A stretch of DNA of 60,060 bases from Paenibacillus tundrae (GCF_030812775.1 NZ_JAUSTI010000026.1:1-60060), one strand, 5' to 3'. Counted from the first letter of the stretch, positions 50,323 through 58,799 are shown. Program-made: numbers and translations. The notes: generated from the sequence alone by a model not told the origin.

Positions 50323-50538
50323 ATGGCTAAGGAAGATGTCATTGAAGTGGAAGGTACGGTTCTCGAACCGCTACCGAATGCAACGTTCAAGGTTGAGCTT
50401 GAGAACGGTCATCAAATTCTCGCTCACGTTTCCGGAAAGTTGCGGATGCACTTTATCCGTATCCTGACTGGAGACAAAGTAGTTGTTCAGTTATCGCCTT
50501 ATGATCTAACAAAAGGTCGTATAACTTACCGTAAATAG
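50323..50538 (+). CDS. infA: Translation initiation factor IF-1
   Basis: A 71-residue OB-fold protein that occupies the A site during initiation. MAKEDVIEVEGTVLEPLPNA and ILTGDKVVVQLSPYDLTKGR are diagnostic. GAAAGGAGACTGACT precedes ATG 50323. It is followed by a 152-base spacer with three similar hairpins. Confidence 0.96.
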   Translation: MAKEDVIEVEGTVLEPLPNATFKVELENGHQILAHVSGKLRMHFIRILTGDKVVVQLSPYDLTKGRITYRK

Positions 50539-50562
50539 TAGTAGACAGTTGCAATGAACTGT

Positions 50563-50683
50563 GAAGCTTATGAAGCGGGTTTTGCCCGGCAAAACTTGCG
50601 AAAGCTTCGAAGCCGGTTTTACAATAGTAGAACAAGGTCAATGCTTACGAAGAGAGTTTTGCTAAGCAGAACTTTGAGGAGGT
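50563..50683 (+). repeat. Three imperfect tandem hairpin repeats before rpmJ
   Basis: Three copies of about 37-40 bases start near 50563, 50600 and 50639. Each has a GCTT/GAAG mini-stem followed by a 7-bp hairpin: GTTTTGC-CCG-GCAAAAC (50579-50595), GTTTTAC-AATA-GTAGAAC (50616-50633), GTTTTGC-TAA-GCAGAAC (50656-50672). Base changes between copies keep pairing (G-C versus A-T, A-T versus G-U). The third hairpin ends five bases before the rpmJ Shine-Dalgarno at 50677-50683. Confidence 0.75.
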
Positions 50684-50690
50684 AATTCAC

Positions 50691-50804
50691 ATGAAGGTAA
50701 GACCTTCGGTCAAGCCGATTTGCGAAAAATGCAAAGTCATTCGCCGCAAAGGGAATGTAATGGTTATCTGTGAAAATCCGAAACACAAACAAAAACAAGG
50801 TTAA
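50691..50804 (+). CDS. rpmJ: 50S ribosomal protein L36, zinc-binding form
   Basis: A 37-residue protein. MKVRPSVKPICEKCKVIRRK with C11, C14, C27 and His32 (C-x2-C-x12-C-x4-H) forms the zinc site. The start ATG 50691 is seven bases after AGGAGGT. Zinc-free paralogues exist in many bacteria but are not in this window. rpsM follows after 20 bases. Confidence 0.95.
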   Translation: MKVRPSVKPICEKCKVIRRKGNVMVICENPKHKQKQG

Positions 50805-50824
50805 TGAAGGGGGTGTAGCGTAAA

Positions 50825-51193
50825 ATGGCACGTATAGCTGGTGTGGATTTGCCACGTGATAAGCGCGTTGAGATCGCCTTGACTTATATTTTCGGAATCG
50901 GTAAAACGACTTCCCAGAAAATTCTGAGCTCTACAGGCATCGATCAGAACACTCGTGTTCGTGATTTGACGGAAGATGAAGTCAGCAAATTGCGTGAAAG
51001 TATCGACAAAGAGGTCAAAGTTGAAGGTGACCTGCGTCGTGAAATCTCTTTGAATATTAAACGTTTGACGGAGATCGGTTGTTACCGTGGAGTTCGTCAT
51101 CGTCGTGGTCTGCCTGTTCGTGGACAACGTACGAAAACGAATGCTCGTACTCGTAAAGGTCCTCGTCGTACAGTAGCGAACAAGAAGAAATAA
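50825..51193 (+). CDS. rpsM: 30S ribosomal protein S13
   Basis: A 122-residue head protein bridging to the 50S and the P-site tRNA. MARIAGVDLPRDKRVEIALT and the C-terminal RHRRGLPVRGQRTKTNARTR are diagnostic. GAAGGGGGTGTAGC precedes ATG 50825. First gene of the alpha part of the cluster after rpmJ. Confidence 0.96.
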   Translation: MARIAGVDLPRDKRVEIALTYIFGIGKTTSQKILSSTGIDQNTRVRDLTEDEVSKLRESIDKEVKVEGDLRREISLNIKRLTEIGCYRGVRHRRGLPVRGQRTKTNARTRKGPRRTVANKKK

Positions 51194-51212
51194 TAAGGGG
51201 GGATAAGAGAAA

Positions 51213-51608
51213 ATGGCTAAACCGAAAAAAGTCGTACGTACTAAACGTCGTGACCGTAAAAATATTGAATCTGGCGTGGCACATATCCGTTCCACTTTCA
51301 ATAACACTATCGTTACTATTACGGATCCTCACGGAAACGCAATTTCGTGGGCAAGCTCCGGCGGCCTCGGATTCAGAGGTTCCCGTAAATCGACTCCGTT
51401 TGCTGCACAAATGGCTGCTGAGACTGCTGCCAAAGCTGCAATGGAACATGGGATGAAAGCCGTTGAGGTTATGGTTAAAGGACCAGGCGCAGGCCGTGAA
51501 GCAGCGATCCGCTCTTTGCAAGCTGCTGGTCTTGAAGTTAACCTGATCAAAGACGTAACTCCAGTCCCGCATAACGGATGCCGTCCTCCAAAACGTCGTC
51601 GTGTCTAA
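51213..51608 (+). CDS. rpsK: 30S ribosomal protein S11
   Basis: A 131-residue platform protein beside the E-site mRNA. GVAHIRSTFNNTIVTITDPHGN (about 21-42) and the C-terminal DVTPVPHNGCRPPKRRRV are nearly invariant. AAGGGGGGATAAG precedes ATG 51213. A 136-base gap with no gene separates it from rpoA. Confidence 0.96.
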   Translation: MAKPKKVVRTKRRDRKNIESGVAHIRSTFNNTIVTITDPHGNAISWASSGGLGFRGSRKSTPFAAQMAAETAAKAAMEHGMKAVEVMVKGPGAGREAAIRSLQAAGLEVNLIKDVTPVPHNGCRPPKRRRV

Positions 51609-51744
51609 TGAGATTTGCCCCTGCGTGTGGTATACTTCCGGCACAATCTGCTAATAATGGTTGTTTAGGCATAGTACTGCATGTTTTCGCAAGAGAAGGT
51701 AAATGTTTCATAGAGGACCGACGTTTTGAAGGAGGGGTATTGCA

Positions 51745-52689
51745 GTGATTGAAATCGAAAAGCCGAAAATTGAGACGGTAGACGTCAACGATGATGGCAC
51801 CTATGGGAAATTCGTAGTAGAACCGCTGGAACGTGGATATGGTACGACGCTTGGAAACTCGCTTCGCCGAATCTTGCTTTCCTCACTGCCGGGTGCGGCA
51901 GTGTCTTCGGTTCAAATCGATGGCGTTCTGCATGAATTTGCTACAGTTCCTGGCGTAATGGAAGATGTAACGGAGATTATTCTTAACCTGAAAGCTTTGT
52001 CGCTTAAGATTCATTCCGACGAGGAGAAAGTTCTCGAGATTGATGCTGAAGGCGAAGGAGCAATTACGGCAGGAGATATCCGTGCTGACTCCGATGTGGA
52101 AATCCTTAATCCGGATCTTCACATTGCTACGCTCGGACCAGGTTCGAGACTTCACATGCGTATTTTTGCCAATCGCGGTCGCGGCTACGTCCAGGCAGAT
52201 CGGAATAAACGCGATGACCAGCCGATCGGCGTCATCCCTGTCGATTCCATCTTCACCCCGATCAGCCGCGTAAACTACGCTGTGGAAAATACGCGTGTCG
52301 GCCAAGTGACCAACTATGACAAGCTCACGTTGGAAGTTTGGACTGACGGAAGTATTCGTCCTGAAGAGGCTGTAAGCCTCGGCGCTAAAATTTTGACCGA
52401 GCACTTGATGCTCTTCGTGGGTCTTACAGACGAAGCGAAAGATGCAGAGATCATGGTCGAAAAAGAAGAAGACAAAAAAGAAAAAGTACTCGAAATGACG
52501 ATCGAAGAGCTGGATCTCTCTGTTCGTTCCTACAACTGCCTCAAACGTGCTGGTATTAATACCGTACAAGAGCTGACTACGAAAACTGAAGAAGACATGA
52601 TGAAAGTCCGTAACCTCGGACGTAAGTCTTTGGAAGAAGTTCAAGAGAAGCTTGAAGAGCTTGGTTTGGGACTCCGTACAGAAGAATAG
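51745..52689 (+). CDS. rpoA: DNA-directed RNA polymerase subunit alpha
   Basis: A 314-residue assembly scaffold. The N-terminal dimer domain has LERGYGTTLGNSLRRILLSS (about 28-47); the C-terminal DNA- and activator-binding domain (about 245-314) has LDLSVRSYNCLKRAGINTVQ. The start is GTG 51745 after GAAGGAGGGG. In the preceding gap TGTGGTATACT (51625-51635) could be an extended -10, but no -35 is clear. Confidence 0.96.
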   Translation: MIEIEKPKIETVDVNDDGTYGKFVVEPLERGYGTTLGNSLRRILLSSLPGAAVSSVQIDGVLHEFATVPGVMEDVTEIILNLKALSLKIHSDEEKVLEIDAEGEGAITAGDIRADSDVEILNPDLHIATLGPGSRLHMRIFANRGRGYVQADRNKRDDQPIGVIPVDSIFTPISRVNYAVENTRVGQVTNYDKLTLEVWTDGSIRPEEAVSLGAKILTEHLMLFVGLTDEAKDAEIMVEKEEDKKEKVLEMTIEELDLSVRSYNCLKRAGINTVQELTTKTEEDMMKVRNLGRKSLEEVQEKLEELGLGLRTEE

Positions 52690-52723
52690 ACAGCCGAGTG
52701 CTTGAAGTGAAGGAGGGAAAACA

Positions 52724-53089
52724 ATGGCATACCAAAAGTTGGGCCGTAATTCCAGCGCGCGTAAAGCTTTGTTCCGTGACCTGGTAACCGACCTGTTCTT
52801 ATATGAACGCATTCAGACAACTGAAGCGAAAGCAAAAGAGGTTCGCTCTATTGCTGAAAAACTGATCACTAAAGCGAAAAAGGGAGATCTTCACGCCCGT
52901 CGCCAAGTGGCAGCTTATGTTCGCCGTGAAACTATCGATGGTGAGCAAGATGCAATCCAAAAACTGTTTAGCGAATTGTCCGGTCGTTACGCTGAGCGTC
53001 CAGGTGGATACACTCGTATCCTGAAACTGGGACCTCGTCGTGGTGACGCAGCGCCAATGGTTTACTTGGAACTGGTAGACCGCGCGTAG
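52724..53089 (+). CDS. rplQ: 50S ribosomal protein L17
   Basis: A 121-residue tunnel-exit protein. YQKLGRNSSARKALFRDLVTDL (about 3-24) and ERPGGYTRILKLGPRRGDAAPM near the end are typical. GAAGGAGGG precedes ATG 52724. Last gene of the S10-spc-alpha cluster. Confidence 0.96.
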   Translation: MAYQKLGRNSSARKALFRDLVTDLFLYERIQTTEAKAKEVRSIAEKLITKAKKGDLHARRQVAAYVRRETIDGEQDAIQKLFSELSGRYAERPGGYTRILKLGPRRGDAAPMVYLELVDRA

Positions 53090-53174
53090 AACAGATGAGA
53101 TGAGGAAAGGGGACAGAGTCAACGATTCTGGGTTAACCCTTTTTTTCTCTTCATTCGGAATTCGTGCTGTAATT

Positions 53175-53198
53175 GAAGCTCCGTAAGGGGCTTCTTTT
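53175..53198 (+). terminator. Terminator of the S10-spc-alpha cluster
   Basis: GAAGCTCC pairs with GGGGCTTC (8 bp, one G-U pair) around GTAA, then TTTT. A smaller GGGTTAACCC hairpin followed by seven T lies upstream (53131-53147) and may add to termination. Confidence 0.75.
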
Positions 53199-53225
53199 GC
53201 TGTTCGGGATAGGCATATGTATAGT
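53197..53225 (+). promoter_or_regulatory. Probable promoter of truA
   Basis: TTGCTG (53197-53202), a 17-bp spacer and TATAGT (53220-53225). The -35 begins inside the T tract of the preceding terminator. The resulting leader to ATG 53245 is only about 13 bases. Confidence 0.55.
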
Positions 53226-53244
53226 ATGGAACAAAGGTGTGGTT

Positions 53245-54021
53245 ATGATGCGCAACTTATGTATGACGGTAACTTACGATGGAACAGCCTATTACGGCTT
53301 TCAAGTACAGCCGGGAGGTAATACCATTCAGGACCATCTTGAAGATGCTATTCGTGCATTAACCGGTGAGACAGTTAAAATTACGGGTTCAGGCCGAACG
53401 GATGCAGGCGTTCACGCCCGCAGACAAATCTTCAATTTTCCTACAGCGTCCCAGATTCCAATTGAGCGTTGGTGTATTGCACTCAACTCCAGATTACCAT
53501 CGGATATTGTCGTTATTGATGCATTGGAAGTGCCAGCGGATTTTCATTCTCGCTATGCAGCGAAAAAGAAAACGTATCGGTACACTGTTAATGCGAATCA
53601 ATTTCCGGATGTTTTCAACAGACGACTGCAATATCATCACCATGCCAAACTGGACACTGCGGCCATGGAGGAGGGACTGCGTCACTTTATAGGTACGTAT
53701 GATTTCACTTCCTTTGCTTCACGCAAGTCTCAGAAAGAGAATCATGTACGTTCGGTATACGAAGCATGGATGGAAGTAGACCGTTCAATGTGTAGGGATC
53801 ATCCGCGCGATCAAGGTGTCATTCACATTTATGTGAGTGGTAACGGCTTCTTGCAGCATATGGTTCGTATCATTGTAGGTACACTGCTGGAGATCGGAGA
53901 GGGCAAACGGAAAGCCTCTGATGTACCGAATATGATTGCTGCATGTAATCGATCTGCTGCAGGACCAACTGCAGTTAGCTGTGGTTTAATGCTCTGGGAT
54001 CTTGAATACAAAAAAGATTAA
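53245..54021 (+). CDS. truA: tRNA pseudouridine(38-40) synthase TruA
   Basis: A 258-residue enzyme that modifies the anticodon arm. The catalytic aspartate is Asp53 in GSGRTDAGVHA (48-58). MTVTYDGTAYYGFQVQP opens the fold, and FLQHMVRIIVGTLLEIG lies near 205-221. I chose ATG 53245 with AAAGGTG upstream; ATG 53248 is equally possible, while a start at 53173 lies within the terminator. Confidence 0.93.
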   Translation: MMRNLCMTVTYDGTAYYGFQVQPGGNTIQDHLEDAIRALTGETVKITGSGRTDAGVHARRQIFNFPTASQIPIERWCIALNSRLPSDIVVIDALEVPADFHSRYAAKKKTYRYTVNANQFPDVFNRRLQYHHHAKLDTAAMEEGLRHFIGTYDFTSFASRKSQKENHVRSVYEAWMEVDRSMCRDHPRDQGVIHIYVSGNGFLQHMVRIIVGTLLEIGEGKRKASDVPNMIAACNRSAAGPTAVSCGLMLWDLEYKKD

Positions 54022-54050
54022 ATTTGGTGAGTAAAAAGCTTAATTAACAC

Positions 54051-54079
54051 TTGCGATTTAATCTCCTATCATGTAATAT
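54051..54079 (+). promoter_or_regulatory. Sigma-A promoter of rplM-rpsI
   Basis: TTGCGA (54051-54056), a 17-bp spacer and TAATAT (54074-54079), directly before the L13 leader. Confidence 0.75.
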
Positions 54080-54083
54080 AAAA

Positions 54084-54139
54084 GTTGTGTTTTCTTAATG
54101 GCTTTCCCACAGCCCCAATTAAGAGGTTCACATCGCAAC
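54084..54139 (+). ncRNA. L13 leader
   Basis: GTTGTG (54084-54089) pairs with CGCAAC (54134-54139). Inside are TGGCTTTCCCACAGCC (54099-54114) and AAGAGGTTCACATCG, the pattern of the Bacillales L13 leader. It lies between promoter and rplM and is expected to bind L13 for feedback control. Confidence 0.8.
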
Positions 54140-54227
54140 AACTAATCCATCAACACCTAAAGTTATAACTTAATGAACGAAGATAAATGAAAATGATGAT
54201 TTTGAACATTTTAAGGAGGAACTTTTC

Positions 54228-54665
54228 ATGCGTACTACGTACATGGCGAAGCCTAACGAAGTTGAGCGCCAATGGCACATCATTGATGCTGAAGGCAAAA
54301 CCCTCGGACGTTTGGCGAGCGAAGCAGCTGCTTTGATCCGCGGCAAACATAAGCCACAATTCACTCCACATGTGGACACTGGCGATTTCGTTGTTATCAT
54401 CAATGCTGAGAAAATCGTATTGACTGGTAAAAAAATGCAAGGTAAGAAATACTACCGTCACTCGATGCACCCAGGTGGTTTGAAAGTAACTACTGCTGAA
54501 GAGATGGTTAAAAACAAACCTGAGCGTATGTTGGAACTGGCTGTTCGCGGTATGCTTCCAAAAACTCGCATGGGCGAGAAAATGAAGCTGAGACTTAAAG
54601 CGTACAGAGGCACTGAGCATCCACATGCAGCACAAAAACCAGAAGTTTACGAACTTCGCGGCTAA
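54228..54665 (+). CDS. rplM: 50S ribosomal protein L13
   Basis: A 145-residue early-assembly protein. RQWHIIDAEGKTLGRLASEAA (about 14-34) and the C-terminal GTEHPHAAQKPEVYEL are diagnostic. TAAGGAGGAAC precedes ATG 54228. rpsI follows after 19 bases. Confidence 0.96.
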   Translation: MRTTYMAKPNEVERQWHIIDAEGKTLGRLASEAAALIRGKHKPQFTPHVDTGDFVVIINAEKIVLTGKKMQGKKYYRHSMHPGGLKVTTAEEMVKNKPERMLELAVRGMLPKTRMGEKMKLRLKAYRGTEHPHAAQKPEVYELRG

Positions 54666-54684
54666 TTAAAAGGAGGACAGTTTC

Positions 54685-55077
54685 ATGGCACAAGTACAAT
54701 ACTATGGGACAGGTCGTCGTAAACATTCGGTAGCACGTGTTCGCCTTGTACCGGGTGAAGGACGCATTGTCATCAATAAACGTGATATTAATGAATACTT
54801 CGGTTTGGAAACACTCAAACTGATCGTAAAACAACCACTGACTTTGACAGAAACGCTCAGCAACTATGACGTTTTGGTTATCGCTCATGGTGGCGGAATC
54901 TCCGGTCAAGCCGGCGCTATCCGTCACGGTATCTCTCGTGCTCTGTTGAAAGCAGATCCTGAGTACCGTGCATCCCTGAAAAAAGCAGGATTCCTGACTC
55001 GTGACCCACGGATGAAAGAACGTAAAAAATACGGTCTCAAAGCCGCTCGTCGCGCTCCTCAGTTCTCCAAACGTTAA
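54685..55077 (+). CDS. rpsI: 30S ribosomal protein S9
   Basis: A 130-residue head protein whose C-terminal tail (RAPQFSKR) reaches the P-site tRNA. QYYGTGRRKHSVARVRLVPG (about 5-24) and GGGISGQAGAIRHGISRAL (about 70-88) are typical. AAAGGAGG precedes ATG 54685. It ends the rplM-rpsI unit. Confidence 0.96.
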   Translation: MAQVQYYGTGRRKHSVARVRLVPGEGRIVINKRDINEYFGLETLKLIVKQPLTLTETLSNYDVLVIAHGGGISGQAGAIRHGISRALLKADPEYRASLKKAGFLTRDPRMKERKKYGLKAARRAPQFSKR

Positions 55078-55086
55078 TATGTATTA

Positions 55087-55116
55087 CAAGCCTCTGGCCT
55101 TGGCCAGGGGTTTTTT
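55087..55116 (+). terminator. Terminator after rpsI
   Basis: CCTCTGGC pairs with GCCAGGGG (one G-U pair) around CTTG and is followed by six T, about ten bases after the rpsI stop. Confidence 0.92.
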
Positions 55117-55780
55117 GTATCTAAAATGACCACCCTGCCTGCCTATGCGGATCCAATACTCTCTGATGCAGGTTGTTTCATTCCCTCGAGGCTTGAGGAC
55201 AAATGTACAGGTTCTCACAATTGAGCTCTGTCTCGTTTTTTAATTATCCTCTTACACCTTTCACATCTTGTTTCCTTCCCTGAACACGAATAGAAACTAC
55301 ATAGCTCATTATAGAGTCTCATTTCCTTCTGAACCTATTGGTTCTGAACCTATTCCTTCGGACAGATTAGATCATACGAAAAACTTGAGGTATTTAATAT
55401 CTCAATTCATAAGCACAATAACCTAGTGAAGCGGCCTAACAATCCATCAGTCTTTCTTATAGTTTCAATAAAACTCGCTTACATATCTCTGAGTAATCCC
55501 TGATCTAAGTTCTAGGTATAAGCGCACTTATCTGCCACTACAGTTAGACAATATAGGCATAAAGAGCTGCATAATCTTCACTCTTATAATGTCTGTAAAC
55601 CCAGTAGGGGCAAAGGATTGCTGGCGATCACCATAAGTGATGTACTGGCTTAGTGTGCGCTGTATTGATTCACATCTATTCCTTTTAGCAGGGATAGAGG
55701 GTAACTGAATCACTAATTGATGGCTCATTTATAACGTCAAAGTGAAGCAAAGTATGCTCTTTTTTACCATATGGCAGGCA
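55117..55780 (+). other. Gene-free region between rpsI and cysH
   Basis: No open frame with family likeness, ribosome site or codon bias is seen on either strand. It holds an exact 13-base tandem repeat TTCTGAACCTATT (55327-55339 and 55342-55354), an 8-bp hairpin TTGAGGTA-TATCTCAA (55385-55405) and smaller stems ATAAG-CTTAT and ATCAC-GTGAT. It may be decayed sequence or carry an untranslated RNA; neither is supported further. Confidence 0.5.
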
Positions 55781-55808
55781 TTGACATCCCCTAAGAAAGA
55801 TTTATACT
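55781..55808 (+). promoter_or_regulatory. Sigma-A promoter of cysH with possible CymR-like site
   Basis: TTGACA (55781-55786), a 16-bp spacer and TATACT (55803-55808). Just downstream, TAATTCATAT (55814-55823) reads ATATGAATTA on the other strand, which fits half of the B. subtilis CymR consensus as I remember it. Repression when cysteine is plentiful is therefore plausible but unproven. Confidence 0.7.
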
Positions 55809-55872
55809 AAACATAATTCATATTAGATTAGTCGGTTTTAGATTTACAATTGTTGATTGGGGGAAATACAAA

Positions 55873-56565
55873 ATGAACTTGCTTGAAAAAGAGGAGCTTG
55901 CCCGGACAAAAGCTGAGGAATTAGAATCTGCTAGCCCAGAAGATATTATTCGTTATGCGGTTGACACATTTCCCAACATTACATTTGCATGCAGCTTTGG
56001 TGCGGAGGATGTTGTGTTAGTAGATATGCTGCAAAAGATTAGTCCATCTACGGATGTGTTCTACTTGGACACGGACTTTCATTTTAAAGAAACGTATGAA
56101 ACTCGGGACCTTATGCAAGAAAAGTACAATTTAGATTTTGTGCGCGTATCACCTAAAATTACGCCTGAAGAGCAAGAGGCAGTGCATGGAGCAGAGTTGT
56201 GGAAATCGGATCCTAATGCTTGTTGTAATATCCGTAAGGTAGAACCTCTGACACGTATACTATCTCAGTATGATGCTTGGATTACAGGCATACGTCGAGA
56301 TCAAGCACCAACTCGTGCTAACTCCAAGAAAGTGGAGTATGATGCAAAATTCGGTCTTATGAAATTCAATCCGATTGCTCACTGGACTTCCGAAGATGTC
56401 TGGGACTACATTCGTGCAAACAACGTCGTTTACAACCCACTACATGATCAGAATTATCCGAGTATCGGATGCGAGTATTGCACACGTCAAGTCATGCCTG
56501 GAGAAGATCCGCGTGCGGGACGCTGGTCGGGCAATGACAAGACTGAGTGTGGACTGCACAAATAA
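55873..56565 (+). CDS. cysH: Adenylyl-sulfate (APS/PAPS) reductase, [4Fe-4S] type
   Basis: A 230-residue enzyme that reduces activated sulfate to sulfite with thioredoxin. The PP-loop-like start TFACSFGAEDVVLVD (37-51) binds nucleotide. The CC (117-118) and CxxC (200, 203) cysteines bind a [4Fe-4S] cluster, the mark of APS-reducing enzymes, and the C-terminal ECGLHK carries catalytic Cys226. GGGGGAAATACAAA precedes ATG 55873. sat follows; no APS kinase is adjacent, consistent with direct APS reduction. Confidence 0.93.
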   Translation: MNLLEKEELARTKAEELESASPEDIIRYAVDTFPNITFACSFGAEDVVLVDMLQKISPSTDVFYLDTDFHFKETYETRDLMQEKYNLDFVRVSPKITPEEQEAVHGAELWKSDPNACCNIRKVEPLTRILSQYDAWITGIRRDQAPTRANSKKVEYDAKFGLMKFNPIAHWTSEDVWDYIRANNVVYNPLHDQNYPSIGCEYCTRQVMPGEDPRAGRWSGNDKTECGLHK

Positions 56566-56726
56566 TTTTCATATTGTAAGAAACAAGCATAACCAATAAA
56601 TGGTACAATTATATAAGCATATGGCTCGATATTAACAAACCTTGAGGTTTCCGTAACCAAACCAGTAATTGACTTCTGTGATACTTTTTCATTGTTGTAA
56701 TTAATATTGAATAGGGAGCTGACAAG

Positions 56727-57896
56727 ATGACTTCAATTCTGCCTCATGGAGGTACGCTAGTACAGCGTGTCGTACAAGGAGAAGAACGGGAACAACTACT
56801 GCGGGAAAGTGAGGCTCTACCTTCACTGCGTATTAACACATGGACGATCTCTGACCTGGATCTGATTGGTGTGGGTGCATTTTCTCCACTGACGGGTTTC
56901 TTGAATGAGGAGGATTATCTCTCTGTTGTATCACGTATGCGGTTGGCAGATGGTACGGTATGGAGTATCCCGATCACGCTTGCTGTAGACGATCAGCAGG
57001 CTGCTGAGCTCCAGATTGGACAGAAGGTGGCTTTGGTGGGGCAAGACGATGGAATCACTTATGGCTTGCTGGAAGTCCAGAGTGTTTACAAGGTGGATCA
57101 GGGCGAAGAAGCACGTCAAGTGTTCAAAACAGATGATCCTGAGCATCCTGGTGTGAAAAAATTGCTGGAGCGACCTGCAACGTATGTGGGAGGTCCAATT
57201 CAAGTGTTAAATCGTCCTAAACCAGCGAGGTTTGAGCAATTTTACTTCGATCCAGCTGAGACCAGAAAAACTTTTCAGGAGAAAGGCTGGAGAACAGTAG
57301 TTGGCTTTCAAACTCGTAATCCAGTTCACCGTGCACATGAGTACATTCAGAAAAGCGCGATGGAGATCGTAGATGCCTTGTTCCTTAATCCGCTGGTAGG
57401 TGAAACGAAGTCTGATGACGTTCCAGCTAATGTGCGCATGAAGAGCTACTTGGTGTTGCTGGAGAACTATTATCCGGCCGATCGTGCACTTCTAGGTGTG
57501 TTTCCAGCGGCCATGAGATATGCAGGCCCACGTGAAGCAATTTTCCATGCTATGGTGCGTAAAAATTACGGTTGTACTCATTTTATTGTTGGTCGTGATC
57601 ATGCTGGTGTGGGTGATTATTACGGTACCTATGAAGCTCAAGAAATCTTCTCTAACTTCACAGCTGAAGAATTGGACATTACGCCGCTGTTCTTCGAGCA
57701 TAGCTTCTTTTGTACCAAATGTGGTAATATGGCATCCAGTAAAACTTGTCCACATGGTAAAGAGCATCATATGACGTTGTCTGGAACTAAGGTACGTGGA
57801 TTGCTTCGCAATGGAGAATGTCCACCACCTGAGTTTACACGTCCAGAGGTAGCTGAGGTACTGATTGAGGGAATGGCTGAGCAAGTCCAGTCCTAA
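56727..57896 (+). CDS. sat: Sulfate adenylyltransferase (ATP sulfurylase)
   Basis: A 389-residue enzyme that makes APS from sulfate and ATP. The active-site QTRNPVHRAHEY (about 194-205) contains QxRNP and HxxH, and GRDHAGVGDYYG lies near 289-300. A zinc-type CTKCGNMASSKTCPHG stretch near 329-344 matches dissimilatory- and Bacillus-type enzymes. TAGGGAGCTGAC precedes ATG 56727. It lies 161 bases after cysH; no clear promoter is seen between them. Confidence 0.94.
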   Translation: MTSILPHGGTLVQRVVQGEEREQLLRESEALPSLRINTWTISDLDLIGVGAFSPLTGFLNEEDYLSVVSRMRLADGTVWSIPITLAVDDQQAAELQIGQKVALVGQDDGITYGLLEVQSVYKVDQGEEARQVFKTDDPEHPGVKKLLERPATYVGGPIQVLNRPKPARFEQFYFDPAETRKTFQEKGWRTVVGFQTRNPVHRAHEYIQKSAMEIVDALFLNPLVGETKSDDVPANVRMKSYLVLLENYYPADRALLGVFPAAMRYAGPREAIFHAMVRKNYGCTHFIVGRDHAGVGDYYGTYEAQEIFSNFTAEELDITPLFFEHSFFCTKCGNMASSKTCPHGKEHHMTLSGTKVRGLLRNGECPPPEFTRPEVAEVLIEGMAEQVQS

Positions 57897-57965
57897 AGGT
57901 TATATTTGTCCATCTTGTCCCATATAGATGATTAGAGTCATTTATAGGGGCGAGGTGGTTTTTTT

Positions 57966-58721
57966 ATGCGTAAAAATAGGGGAAAGCATTTTGTAGTATG
58001 GATACGTCTACGTACAGTGAAGAGAGTGCTGCTGAGTCTTTGTTTGTTAGCAATGTTAGTGGGTGTGGCTACGTATGAGATTCCTTCATCCAAGACTTCT
58101 GGATATTGGAGCTTGCCTCTTGCTGGCAAAGTTATCGCAATTGATGCCGGACATGGTGGCCCAGATGGGGGAGCTGTGAGTAAGCAGGGGGTAATCGAAA
58201 AAGACATTAATCTTTCCATCGCCTTATATGTGCGGGACTACTTACAACAAGCAGGTGCATTGGTCGTTATGACACGAGAGATCGACACGGATCTTGCAGA
58301 AGCGGATACAAGAGGTTACTCCAAACGTAAAACAGAAGATCTGAAACAACGAGTTAGACGGATTGAGGACAAGCAAGCAGATTTGTTTATTAGCATTCAT
58401 ATGAATAGTGTTCCTTCTAACCGCTGGAGCGGGGCACAGGTATTTTATACACCAAACCATGTTGACAATGAAGGGTTAGCAAATCTGCTTCAGCAAGAGA
58501 TGATAAGGAATCTGGAAAATACAGATCGCATTGCTAAAACGGTAAATACGGTGTACTTACTTCAGGCATTAAAGATACCGTCTGCTCTAGTGGAAGTAGG
58601 CTTCCTCTCTCATCCAGAAGAGGCGCGAATGCTTGCAGATGAAACGTATCAGCGCAAGGTTGCAGCCTCCATCTATAACGGGATTCTGCGATATTCCTCT
58701 GGAGAACGCCCTAAAAGTTAG
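57966..58721 (+). CDS. cwlD: N-acetylmuramoyl-L-alanine amidase CwlD
   Basis: A 251-residue amidase_3 enzyme needed for muramic-delta-lactam in the spore cortex. An N-terminal membrane anchor or signal (about 17-37) precedes the zinc site: His63 (IDAGHGGPDGG), Glu78 (VIEKDINLS) and His145 (SIHMNS); VEVGFLSHPEE near 216-226 supplies the catalytic Glu. GGGGCGAGGTGG precedes ATG 57966. The cwlD-salA pair is conserved in spore formers. No sigma-G or sigma-E promoter could be assigned. Confidence 0.93.
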   Translation: MRKNRGKHFVVWIRLRTVKRVLLSLCLLAMLVGVATYEIPSSKTSGYWSLPLAGKVIAIDAGHGGPDGGAVSKQGVIEKDINLSIALYVRDYLQQAGALVVMTREIDTDLAEADTRGYSKRKTEDLKQRVRRIEDKQADLFISIHMNSVPSNRWSGAQVFYTPNHVDNEGLANLLQQEMIRNLENTDRIAKTVNTVYLLQALKIPSALVEVGFLSHPEEARMLADETYQRKVAASIYNGILRYSSGERPKS

Positions 58722-58799
58722 TCACAATTAGACTCGTAATGATATAATTGATACAGCATACCTAATACATGCCAATAGATAAAGCTGAGGTGCTGTCTG

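Noticed and set aside
55528..55728. 66-codon minus-strand open frame in the rpsI-cysH gap
   Set aside because: No ribosome site, no recognisable motif and no bias; kept only as part of a possible decayed region.
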